A DNA stretch of 64,000 nt, from assembly GCF_004664715.2 (NCBI RefSeq), contig NC_051072.1:682001-746000 (forward strand), written 5' to 3'. The notes under the pieces were generated by a model. That model was not told the DNA's origin and ran no database searches. It saw only the letters and a program-made list of their open reading frames with translations. Positions 21,241 to 31,879 of this stretch are shown here, piece by piece. The stretch comes from Peromyscus leucopus. Taxonomy: Eukaryota; Chordata; Mammalia; Rodentia; Cricetidae. Positions within the stretch are counted from its first letter, which is position 1. Each line of letters opens with the position of its first letter. The position numbers and the translations under genes are program-made.

Positions 21241-21545
21241 TGTTTCCAACTGTTCCTGGGTTTCCCTACTGACGTTTGCACTGTAGTGTCCCAGAGTTAA
21301 GAAACATGAAAAGCACGAACTGTATCGAGATGTAATGAGTCGAAATTTTATGTCGCACGCGGCTGTCATCAGTTCCCTTGGCCCAGCTTAACAAGTAGCA
21401 GGCATTTTAAAGGCAAGGGTGACCATAACTTCATTTCTGCGGAATTTACAGCTCCTTGAGGAACTGCCTCACTCCCAGCTAAGCGGCAGTAAGCTAGTTT
21501 ACAGAAACCAAAACAAGCTTTAGCCATTTCCCAACAGTTTTACAC

Positions 21546-21577
21546 TGGGGATGGGGGGTGGGGACGAGGGGGTGGGG
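21546..21577 (+). other. G-rich tract with G-quadruplex potential
   Basis: Five G runs of 4-6 bases separated by 1-4 bases (gggg-at-gggggg-t-gggg-acga-ggggg-t-gggg), about 340 bp upstream of promoter B. Confidence 0.8.
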
Positions 21578-21959
21578 AGTCAGAGTTACTGGGAGCTTAT
21601 CTTTTAGGAATTCAGAGTGGTTGCCTAGCACAAAGTGGACTTTTCCTTAGCCATCACAGGGGGCGTGGAGAGCAAAAGCTGAGTCAGCCCATGGACAAGC
21701 AACAAGCTGCTTTTAAAATCCCACATTCACAGCTTGTGGCGGTGGCCCGGGGCATGCATTAGTGCAGCAGGGATGGCTCACATCCCACAGCACCACATGC
21801 ATGGCATCTGAGGCTCCCAGCGGAATGGTCTGGACCACAAGGAATTGTGCAGACTCAAGCCTTCATCTCTGTGGCATGAAGTGAAATAGCCCTTGTCTTA
21901 GGTTAGCGGTTCTCCTTTCAGACAGGATTTTTTCAGTGGACACTCTTACGATTCTGACA

Positions 21960-22450
21960 TGGCTGCATGGTTGGGTTCCAATGCGACTCAGCTGTGACCT
22001 GTACTCTTTCATACGGTGACCATATAAGGAGTGTGAGGAAGACATTGAGCATCCACAAGTTGCCCGGTGAAGCAACTCTCTGTAACAGTGTTCCAAAGCT
22101 CCACGAAGACCTATGTGTTGCACCACAAAGGCCCACAACACCAAAGCATGTGGTCACTGCTGCCAAGTTCTGCTTCCAGCTTGGGATGATGCCAGGCCAA
22201 ATAGCGTTGCTTCATCTGACACTAGGCGCTGATCCTGGGGAAACACTTTCCTGGAAGAGTAGTTTTGAGCATGGAGCCCATTCAACGGCCTTTTCAGTTT
22301 TGCTCTCTCAAATGAATTTACACCTCCACAAAATGAGACTTCCAAGGACGTGGTCTTGGCTCAGGGCACCTTTCGTGCTGTCAGCCCGGAGTACCAGGAC
22401 CGTCGTATTGGAGTCGATCTCTTTAACAGTTACAGCAGATTTCATACTTG
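21960..22450. other. Block duplicated upstream of promoters A and B
   Basis: Paralogue of 10,400-11,160. A 162-codon open frame spans it, but the frame is not kept in the other copy and has no known domain. Confidence 0.55.
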
Positions 22451-22489
22451 TCTAGTCTTATACTTTAAAGTCACCGTTGCCTCAAATAA

Positions 22490-22830
22490 AAATGCCCCCA
22501 GTAGGATCATATATTTGAATATTGGTTCCCAGTTGGTGAGAACTGTTTGGCAAGGTGGCAAGGTGTGACCTTGTTGCCAAGGATGTCATTGGGGGTCGGA
22601 GGTGGGTGGGCTTTGAAGATCTCCCAAGATTCCATGTTATTTCCAGTCAGCTTTCTCTGTTTCCTGTTTGTGGATCAATGTGTAAGCTCTCTGCTATTAC
22701 TCTAGTATCATGTCTACCTACCTCCTGTCATCCTCTCTACCAGACGACTATCCCCCTATGGACCATTGAGCAACACATTAAATTCTTTCTTTTCTGATTC
22801 ATCATACAGCAATTAAAACATTACCAAGAT
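22490..22830 (+). mobile_element. MaLR-type LTR fragment (ORR1/MT-like)
   Basis: 'atatttgaatattggttcccagttgg' (first half shown elsewhere), 'caaggtgtgacctt', 'tttgtggatcaatgtgtaag'. Same position relative to the promoter as 11,940-12,250. Confidence 0.65.
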
Positions 22831-22839
22831 ACTCACTAT

Positions 22840-24210
22840 CTCTGTGATGTTCTAATGAAGAGAGAAAGAACGTCTAGTTACTCCACATTGGTCTGTGATT
22901 ACAGACTAAACAAATATTCCATCCAAGTACCAATCTTCATGAAACAGTGAGTTCACTGGGGCTAATGGCAGGAGCATGGTTGAGGGAGGAGAACAGAACA
23001 GGGATGACTTAGAGGAAGCAGCAGCAGTGGAAACAGCACTAAAAAGCTTACTGGATGCTAGGTGAGAACCCAAACAAGCCACATCCCTGCAGCTCACTGT
23101 ATGACTTGCAGGCAGCTCCACTGATGAGGTGGTCTCCGCCCCTTCAGTTCTTACAGTTTATATAGGCTTCAGCAGGGAGGGTCCTGTGAATCTTGTAAAT
23201 GTCTAGGAATTTCCCATGCCTATTACATGTGTACTTCCTGAAGGTGAATGAGCCCCTCTAGGTTGCGATATTTCACTTCAGAGGATATTGCTGTTGGTTG
23301 CATTGCATATATTGTCACGATGGAGGACACAATGAATGATTTGATAAAACTGTTTAGAGTGTCATGGTGGACTCCCATAAGATGGAGCCATACACATCTA
23401 GAGAGGGTCTTGCCCTATTGATCTACCATAGAAGTTTCCTAACAGTTATTACCAGAAAGTGTGTCTCCTATTTGATTCCAGATCTCACCATTTGAGGAGT
23501 CGTACACTTTGGGCAACTGAGTTTGAAAGCCATCTACAACAGGGTGATCCCCATCTGCTCTAAGTGTCCTGGTAGTGAGTCTTAGAAATACTTTAGCTTA
23601 GTTACTATATCTTGCTTTGCAACTTGGCAATCACATGAACATGATGAACAGGAGTCTGTAAAATTCTCCAAACAACCTAAAGCCCTCAGTGGTACTAAAA
23701 TGACTAAAGTCTATCTTGACCTGACTACACTGGGCTTGCTTAAACACTGCTAAGCACTCATCTTCCACATTGACATGGATCCTGCTTTCAAAACCATGTC
23801 TTCAGGCTTATGTGACCAGTAATTGTCCATATCAGCCCATTTACTGTCCATGAACATCTTGTTTGCAATCTTAATTTCTCTACACATTTCATAAATTCTT
23901 TGTTACTTAGTAGCCTCACTCTTGTTTCTCACTTTCCATAACATTAGTCATCATAGACTAGGAAAAAAAATACAATGGAACATAAAAGAACAGGGATAAC
24001 AAAAGCAATGATAGGAGAAAGGATAGTCAGATACAGCTTAGTACTTGACTTCCAACTCTACTACAGAGCTATAATGAGAAGGACTGAATAAGATTCACAA
24101 AAACAAGTGTACAGACCATTGCAATGTAAAACAAGACCCAAAGACAAGTGCTAATGCAATGGGTATATTAATTTAACATGGAAATGGGAAAAGTGTCATA
24201 TGGTGACTGT
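22840..24210. other. No gene recognised
   Basis: 1.4 kb without a supported coding sequence. A TATA-like tttatatagg at 23,157 suggests more LTR sequence around 22.9-23.2 kb, but I cannot place it in a family. Confidence 0.4.
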
Positions 24211-24214
24211 TGTA

Positions 24215-24690
24215 GGATTCTCTAAAGGAATAGGACAATGGAATGCAAATATTTAGAATTTATTAAACTGGCTTACAGGATGTGGTCCAGGTAGTCCAAT
24301 AGGGTGGTCTCACTATAAGTGAATGATACTAGCAGCTGTTCAACACAAGAGGCTGGATGTCGCTACAGTTCCAATCTGGTGCTGAAGAATTTTGGATAAT
24401 ACTTGAAGAGTTGCTAGTTTTTAGTCTGTGTTGGAATCCAGAAGATGTTGGATTTAATAAAGGTTGCAGCAAGTGGATGGAGAGTTAGGGCAAGCAGTGA
24501 GAAAGCACAATCTCTTTCTTCAATGTCCTTTTGTATTGTCAACAAAAGAGTGTAGCACAGCTTTATTGTGGTCTTTCTTCTTCATACAACATGATTAAGA
24601 AAATCCCTTCTAAGAGTGCCCAGAAGTTTGGGTTTCAGTTGATTCCAAGTCAGGCCATGGTGCCAACCAAGATGAGTCATCATAGTAATT
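24215..24690 (+). repeat. Rodent LTR-like interspersed repeat
   Basis: 'ggattctctaaaggaat', 'ggcttacagg.tgtggtcca', 'gaggctggatgtc' and 'tgggtttcagttgattcca' are landmarks of a common rodent LTR-type repeat (RMER/MaLR-like). Family not fixed. Confidence 0.5.
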
Positions 24691-24699
24691 AACAGCACA

Positions 24700-25319
24700 A
24701 ACACAAATGCACACATATTCACACCACATCAGACATTCAAATTTTTTACCAAAAGAGGAAATTCATTGTACATAGGTCATCTATGTACTGATGCTATATC
24801 TGTGGTGACTGTGTTGAGTGTGTGTTACATGTATGGGAAGAAAGGCAACACCTTTAGAGGGAATAGAGTCATCAGAAGGGGGCAGACTGAGAGTAAAAGG
24901 GGAAAGAGGTAGAAAATACTGATGCACATGTACTGATGTCAAATTGGTACTTGTACTTGGCATGTAGTCTAAGTAACTTTTCCTGTTGCTGTCATAAATT
25001 ACCTGACAAGGGCAACTTAGAGGAGAAAGGGTTTAATCTGGTCATTTATCAGTTTGGTTATGTAACAGATTGATACCTCCAGACTTGAGTGATCTGCAGG
25101 ATTCTGATGTTTGTAATGACTTCTTTCAATCACATCAAATACATCATACATATTTTAAACAATGCATCATGTTTATCCACATTCTGTATTAATAGTATGT
25201 GCATACTATAATTCCTTTATATCCATTACTATGTAAGTTATAAGAAAAGACATTGCTACACTACTAATATCAGTGTACTTCAATTGCTATTTTGAGGAGT
25301 GTATACTAAAAATGGATCC
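24700..25319. other. No gene recognised
   Basis: Includes a short SINE/LTR-like fragment at 24,975-25,050 ('tgttgctgtcataaattacc'). Otherwise AT-rich intergenic sequence downstream of unit C. Confidence 0.4.
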
Positions 25320-26480
25320 TGCCAGACTCATTTTATGTAGAAGGTTTCTCTACACTATGAATTCGCTCATGGCCCCTAACGATTTAAGGCTTTGTCACTA
25401 CTTCCTTTGTAGGGTTTCCTATACTAAATGTATTTTTTGATGTTAAGTTATGAAGAGTAGAAGAAATTGCTTCTCTTTCAATTAAGTATGTTAGTTTCAT
25501 TCATGGCTAAATTTCTCATGTTGAGTTTGCAACAAGTGTTCAACATGTAGCTACTGTCTTTACTTTTACAAAGTTCATCTACACTATGGCATTTTTGCTA
25601 AATAAGGGAAACATAAAATTCTTTATCATATTCTTTGTATCTATAGGACTTTTCTGCAGTGTGAAAGCTCTGGTGCCCAGTAGAGGCACAACACATCTAA
25701 AGGCTTTGTGACATTATATCTAGGACAGAGACTGATGGCAACAGAGGTATGAAGAAGAGGGAAATGCCTTCCTGTATCCCTTGCTGTCCTACACTGACTT
25801 GTTGGAGTCCTGAATGGTATGACCAAAAACAATTTTGGGGAGTAAATATTTTATTTCAACATAAGGGTCAGGGTTCCTCTTCCAGGGGTGCTATAACTGG
25901 AAGGGAAGCAGAAAGCATGTTCCCTCACGTGTTTCCCAGCCTCCTACTCACCCACAATTCTCATGTGACCCAGGACCCCAGGGTGGTACTGCTTGTCCTA
26001 GGTGGGCTCTCCTACATCACTTACCTATCAAGAAAATGGCCCCCTGACATGCCCATAAGGCACTCTGATCCAGGAAAGCACCTACTCAGATAATGCTGGC
26101 CTAGGTGAAGTTGACAGCTAAAGCTAAGGAGGACATTTGCATCTGGAGGATTTCTCACCTATATCACTGCTTTGGTGTTGCTGAAGATTGAAGTATTGTT
26201 CAAGGTCATTGTACTTGTAGAGTGTCTCTGCAGTATGAAGTATCTGCAGATACTCACAGTGTAAAGAACAGGTAGAAAACTTACCATACTGATTGCTTTT
26301 GTTGGCTTCCTCATCAGAATGAATTCTCCAATGCTTATATAGTCATGAGGAATAGGTAAGCCCCGGTCCTTTTCTGTACATGAGTAGGATTTCTCTTAGG
26401 TGAGAATTACTGAGGTTGAACCACGACTGAACAATAATTCAAACCTTCAATAACACATCCTTCACATTATAGCTTTGATG
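25320..26480 (-). pseudogene. Heavily eroded zinc-finger array downstream of unit C
   Basis: Scattered finger-linker motifs survive on the minus strand, for example GHERIHSVEKP near 25,360, QILHTAETL near 26,230, KHWRIHSDEE near 26,320 and a linker near 26,390. They share the strand and roughly fit finger periodicity. Cys/His pairs are mostly destroyed, and repeat-like DNA (about 25.8-26.1 kb) interrupts them. This is either the old 3' part of the unit C finger exon beyond its present stop, or a separate dead array. No usable reading frame. Confidence 0.6.
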
Positions 26481-26626
26481 TCCTGGATGAAGATTGTTGT
26501 GTTACTTAAAATATGAAGAAACACTAAAAGCTTATCACTCCCTTCATAATTGGACTTCTTCTCTCCATATTGAACTTTATTGTTGGTAGAAAGTGTTGAC
26601 TTAGTGGTAAAGCACTCACCATTCAA

Positions 26627-26762
26627 GTATGTGCAAAGTGATAAAATCTTGCTAAATATTCATTCCTTATCCGAGACAAATGTATGACTTCTCTACTCAA
26701 TGGAATCACTTGTCTCAGATAAGGACTGAATATTTAGCAAGATTTTATAACTTTGCACATAC
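26627..26762. repeat. Inverted repeat, 55-bp arms, in the unit C 3' UTR
   Basis: 26,627-26,681 and 26,708-26,762 are reverse complements with about four mismatches, separated by a 26-bp spacer. The inner edge of the stop codon is 14 bp away. The transcript would fold into a long hairpin. The outer part of the left arm resembles an ID-type SINE ('ttagtggtaaagcact'). Confidence 0.88.
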
Positions 26763-26776
26763 ATGTCAAGTTCCTA

Positions 26777-28003
26777 TTAAGAATGAATCCCTTTATGTCT
26801 TCTAAGGGATGAAGATCGGAAAAAACTTTTCCCACACTTTTCACACTTATAGGGTTTCTCTCCAGTATGAACAATCTGGTGCTGATTGAGGCTATCAAGC
26901 CTAGAAAAGACTTTTCCACATTGTTCACATATATGGGGTTTCTCTCCAGTGTGAACTCTCTGGTGTTCAGTAAGGGCTGAGTGATTTGGAAAGGCACAGT
27001 GGCACTCCCTACACTTATATGTATGGATTTTTTTGTGTTTTTTAAGGTCTAAAGTAGAGTAAAACATTTTTCCACATATTTCACACTTGTAAGATTTCTC
27101 CCCAGAATGACGCAACTTGTGCCAAGGAAGGTACGAGAGGGTGGAAAATGTTTTCCCACACTCTTCACATTTGTATGGTTTCTCTCCGGAATGAATTCTT
27201 TGGTGATCCTGGAGGTGTGGGAAAGAGTAAAACCTTCTGCCACACTCCTCACACTTGTAGGAATTCTCTTCCGAATGAATTCTCTGATGACGCTTAAGGA
27301 AGGCAGAAGAGTAAAATGCCTTGTCACAGTCTTTACACTTATAGGGTTTCTTTCCAGAATGAATTCTTTGATGCCGCTTAAGCAATGAGGGATAGTGAAA
27401 AGCTTTGCCACATTCTGCACACTTGTAGGGTTTCTCTGCAGAATGAATTATTTGATGTTTCTTAAGCAATAAAGGACAGTAAAATAATTTTCCACATTCT
27501 TCACACTTGTAGGATTTCTCTGCAGAATGAATTCTTTGGTGTACCTTAAGTAATGAAGGGTAGGAAAATACTTTGGCACATTCTTTACACTTGTAGGGTT
27601 TTTCTCCAGTATGATTTTTCCGGTGTCTATAACGTGTTGAGTGAGTACTAAAGGCCTTACCACATTCTTCACACTTATAGGGTTTTTCTCCAGTATGAAT
27701 TCTCTGGTGCACAGAAAGTTTTGATTGAGTATTAAAGGACTTACCACATTCTTCACACTTGTAGGATTTTTCTCCAGTATGAATTCTCTGGTGTATAGAA
27801 AGTCTTGAGCGAATACGAAAGGCTTTACCACATTCTTCACATTTGTAAGGAGTCTCCTGTATATTTGTGTGGTGTTGAATAAGCAGTGAATTACAATAAA
27901 AGGCCTTGCTGTAATCTTTACCTTTACTGTCTGTTTTTCCTGTTGACCAAAAGTTGAGACATGAACAAAAGCTTAGCACATTCTTTATATTCATAATGCT
28001 TAT
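26777..28003 (-). CDS. Zinc-finger exon of KZFP unit C: 13 C2H2 fingers
   Basis: Sequence-specific DNA-binding part of a KRAB zinc-finger protein. From the in-exon ATG at 27,994 it encodes 405 residues: one degenerate finger without cysteines (about 25-49), then 13 complete C2H2 fingers (50-405) ending with a TAA right after the last HKGIHS. Linkers are TGEKP/SGEKP-like, except between fingers 10 and 11, where the linker is gone (KKIHTYKC). The canonical acceptor (exon start 28,003; TTTTTAAG) puts the KRAB phase into a frame that stops after 26 codons, because the segment after TATAAAG is 12 bp here and 14 bp in unit E. A pyrimidine-rich acceptor at 27,940-27,941 (exon start 27,939) would restore the frame and give a 460-residue KRAB protein. 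The array itself is intact, suggesting recent or continuing selection, or a recent lesion. Confidence 0.85.
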   Translation of the reverse strand: MSIMNIKNVLSFCSCLNFWSTGKTDSKGKDYSKAFYCNSLLIQHHTNIQETPYKCEECGKAFRIRSRLSIHQRIHTGEKSYKCEECGKSFNTQSKLSVHQRIHTGEKPYKCEECGKAFSTHSTRYRHRKNHTGEKPYKCKECAKVFSYPSLLKVHQRIHSAEKSYKCEECGKLFYCPLLLKKHQIIHSAEKPYKCAECGKAFHYPSLLKRHQRIHSGKKPYKCKDCDKAFYSSAFLKRHQRIHSEENSYKCEECGRRFYSFPHLQDHQRIHSGEKPYKCEECGKTFSTLSYLPWHKLRHSGEKSYKCEICGKMFYSTLDLKKHKKIHTYKCRECHCAFPNHSALTEHQRVHTGEKPHICEQCGKVFSRLDSLNQHQIVHTGEKPYKCEKCGKSFFRSSSLRRHKGIHS

Positions 28004-28174
28004 CTTAAAAATGGGGACATTTACCCATACTCACGTTCTGATGGAGAAATCAGAAATAACACTATATTTTTACACCTATGTTCACTGAAAATAACCCAAA
28101 CTACAGTAGATGGAAACAATCTAAACTTCTATCAAGTAAAAACCTGATCAAATTGAATATAGAAATAATGGCAT

Positions 28175-28304
28175 GCCAGGTGGTGGTAGCACACACCTTT
28201 AATCCCAGCACTGGGGAGGCAGACACAGGTTGATATCTGTGAGTTTGAAGCCAGCCTGGTCTATGTAGTGAGTTCCAGGATACCAAAGAGAAACCCTGTC
28301 TCAT
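28175..28304 (+). mobile_element. B1 SINE
   Basis: gccaggtggtggtagcacac, 'ctttaatcccagcactgggg', 'gaaaccctgtctcataaa', then a purine-rich tail (28,314-28,392, ggaa/gaaa repeats). Confidence 0.9.
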
Positions 28305-28313
28305 AAAAAACAG

Positions 28314-28392
28314 AAAGAAGAAGAAGAGGAAGAAAAAAGAAAGGAAGGAAAAAAGGAAGAAAGAAAGAGGGAGGGAGGGAGGAAGGAAGGCA
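28314..28392. repeat. Purine-rich simple repeat (B1 tail expansion)
   Basis: aagaagag / aggaagga / gggagggagg repeats following the B1 A-tail. Confidence 0.85.
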
Positions 28393-28399
28393 CATTATT

Positions 28400-29600
28400 C
28401 AAAGTTAAGTAGCTAATTAAGTAGTAATTATCTATAATGAAGGAGTCTCTTAAGGGTATTACACAAAAAGAAATAAACACCTTAAACAAACACAGGTATT
28501 AAATGTAGACACACATGGCATTACCAACCGAGAAAGGGGAGGAGATTAATAGTAACTTTGTGAGACTAGAGCCATATAGAAATACCATTTTTATCCTAAG
28601 TATGAAGTTCAGAATTTTAGGTTTGAATTAAAGTGTGTCTACAAAATCTTAAGTAATACACCTCACAATTTTCAGACAGCACTTCATGTTTTATTTGGAA
28701 GACAAACATCTCAATGATATCATAATTATGACAAAATTTAGGTTCACCTATGAGTAACAACTTTTTCCAAAGAAAATATGTTGTCAGTGAAAAGGAGTTA
28801 AAATTAGCTGACTTTCTAAGAATTATTAATTTACAACCAATGAGCTATGAAAAGAGACAATGCTAAATGTATGAAAACATGAGACTTGTATTTTCACATG
28901 AAGTGGAAATACACCGTTCTCATATTCATATAACTAGAGCTCATATACATTGTTACCTTACATTGTGATGAAGTGTTCATAATTGGATAATCTATCCACA
29001 AAATTATACAGGTTACATATAGACAACTGATTACAGTTGGGAAAAGATCCTTGAATTCTCAATATTCTGAAATCTTATTGATAAGCTATTCAAATTCTTC
29101 TAGTTTGGGACAGTTTTAGTATATGACTATATGTCCACAAAGGGTATGCATTCTAAATCCTTAGTGAGTATGGAATTAAAAATAAGAATACCTTTTCATC
29201 ATTCACAAAGGACTCTAATGAGGTGATTTTGATCAACATGAGAATAAGTGATATAAAATACATTTATATGTGAAGTTACTGTCTTACAATGGTTTCACAC
29301 ATAGGTCTTCAGAAATGTGTGCAAATTTTCAGAGGTTTAGAAAATAGTGTGAAGTTACAATGTAAACTCAAAAAAAAAATGACCTTTGGAAGTCACTGGG
29401 AATACAAGCACAGCTCAACACTCGGGAATTACTTAAGAGACTTAAACCATCATAAAGGTCTGAGAGGTCCTTTGACAACAAAACCAAAGAGAGACCTCAA
29501 GAATTATGTCAATATCATGATTCAAGGCAGATGGGAAAGTCTGCCTTTCTGTTGAATATTTGCGCTTTAACTCTGTTCTTGACGCCTCCCCCCCCATTCC
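28400..29600. other. Intron 3 of unit C (KRAB b to finger exon)
   Basis: Non-coding. 28,880-28,960 aligns with 52,170-52,240 in unit E ('atgaagtggaaata'), and 29,390-29,580 aligns with 3,550-3,740 in unit A. This confirms that the introns are homologous. Confidence 0.6.
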
Positions 29601-29607
29601 TACACAC

Positions 29608-29703
29608 CTGTATGCACAGTGGCTGCCACTTGTTTCTTCATACCCATAGGCCCTTGCTTTTGCTCCAGAAATGTCACCAGGTGTGGCTTAGAGAGAACTA
29701 GAC
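29608..29703 (-). CDS. KRAB b-box exon of KZFP unit C
   Basis: 96 bp on the minus strand with acceptor (AG at 29,705-29,704) and GTGTG donor (29,607-29,603). Reads GLVLSKPHLVTFLEQKQGP and on to ..KKQVAATVH without a stop, in phase with the KRAB A exon 466 bp upstream. The KRAB b box supports repression by the A box but is not essential. Compared with units A and E, the second half is more diverged (MGMKKQ for SDVKRQ). Confidence 0.82.
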
Positions 29704-30029
29704 CTGTTTGTAGGAAAAGGAAACACGATTAAGTGTTCTTCTACTGGGAATTGGCATGTTTGTTCCAGTACACTGTTTATAAGGAAAGAGATGGTATAAT
29801 AAATGACTGCAGACAATCATTTCCTTAAATGTTTTCTCAGAGGACCACTACAGTCCATGAAGGAATTGACAACATCCAGATTCTGAGTTTCCTTTAAGGA
29901 GAAAAACATTAAAACTGACTTGTGAAACGTTTTCATTACTATATAAGGTACATGCCCATTGTAACTGAGTTTCTACCATTCCCATTAGTGTGAAGGATGT
30001 ATTCTTCCAACACAGACAGGCTAAACTCA

Positions 30030-30735
<706 letters not shown>

Positions 30736-30889
30736 ATCCTGTACTTGTGTTACACAATTCTATATTTTGCCCAGGATGAAAAGAATGCTAGATATAAGTG
30801 ACATGCTTCTAATATAGGTGAATCATATTCCTCAGACACTTCAAATGTGGTCATATGATTTCACACTGCACCCATCAAGGAAAGAGAGG

Positions 30890-31370
30890 AGTTTCCTATA
30901 AGTCCACTCGGAAACTCTTAAGACGGATGAAATGTAAAATGAATGTTTCCATAGAAAAACATGCATTTAGTTCTACATGCTTGTTTTATCTACCAAACAT
31001 ATATACATTTTTTCACAGGAGAAAGCCATGGTCAGAGGGAAGGAACTTCTCAACCCTTAATGTGCACAATCATGAATATGAAATGTAATGAAGATGCAGT
31101 TTCTGATGTAGCAGCAATGAGCTGACGTCTGGATTTCTTAATTTGTACAGAGTCCAGTAGTGATGCTAATGTCAGTGCACCAAGAGACACATGATGGAGC
31201 ACCCAAGGGATAGAAAGAAAAAAAAAAGAACTCACAGAAAATTATGTTAGGTGTCAGAACCAATAAGAATCAGGTATAGAAATAACAACATTTTTTTTTT
31301 AGTATTTCAAATACACTAGACTTCACTCTGACTTTGCTATTTCCCTTTTCCTCTTTTTCTCAGACATATA
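30890..31370. other. Duplicated intron 1 block of unit C
   Basis: Paralogue of 4,860-5,220 and 55,490-55,830. Non-coding. Confidence 0.6.
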
Positions 31371-31449
31371 CTGACCTGTTTGATATATTCCTGAAGCATG
31401 TCTACACCATGTGACATCTGTGTCTCACTGTGTTGTGTTGAAGAACTAT

Positions 31450-31870
31450 AATGGGTGGCTGGGGTAGACTGAATGAAAATGGCCCTCATAAGCACATCTA
31501 TTTGAATACTTTGTTCATAGTTAGTGGAACTCTTTGGGAAGGATTAGGTGGTGTGGGTTTTTTTAGAGTAGATGTGACCCTCTCAGCAGAGACATGTTAT
31601 TGGACTTTGAGGCTTCAAAAGCCCAATGTAGGCCAAGTATCTCTCTTTCTACCTCTTGCCCGTGGATTAGGATGCATGATCTCATCTACTGCTCCACCAC
31701 CACATCTGCTTGCCTGCTACCATGCTCGTCACCAGCCAGCCGATCCTTAACTAACCTTCTGAAACTGTTAGACTGGCCCCAGACTAAATGTTCTGCTTTA
31801 TCAGTTGTCTTCTGCACCATCTCTCTGCATCATAACACAACAGTGACTAGGATAGCAACAGGAACAGTTT
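31450..31870 (+). mobile_element. MaLR-type LTR (ORR1/MT-like)
   Basis: 'agactgaatgaaaatggccct', 'atttgaatactttgttcata', 'gaaggattaggtggtgtgg', 'gtggattaggatgcatgatc', 'tgctaccatgctcgtcacc'. Two open frames over it are fortuitous. Confidence 0.65.
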
Positions 31871-31879
31871 TTTCTGACT

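Noticed and set aside
21967..22455. 162-codon open frame
   Set aside because: The paralogue at 10.4-11.1 kb does not keep the frame, and no domain is visible.
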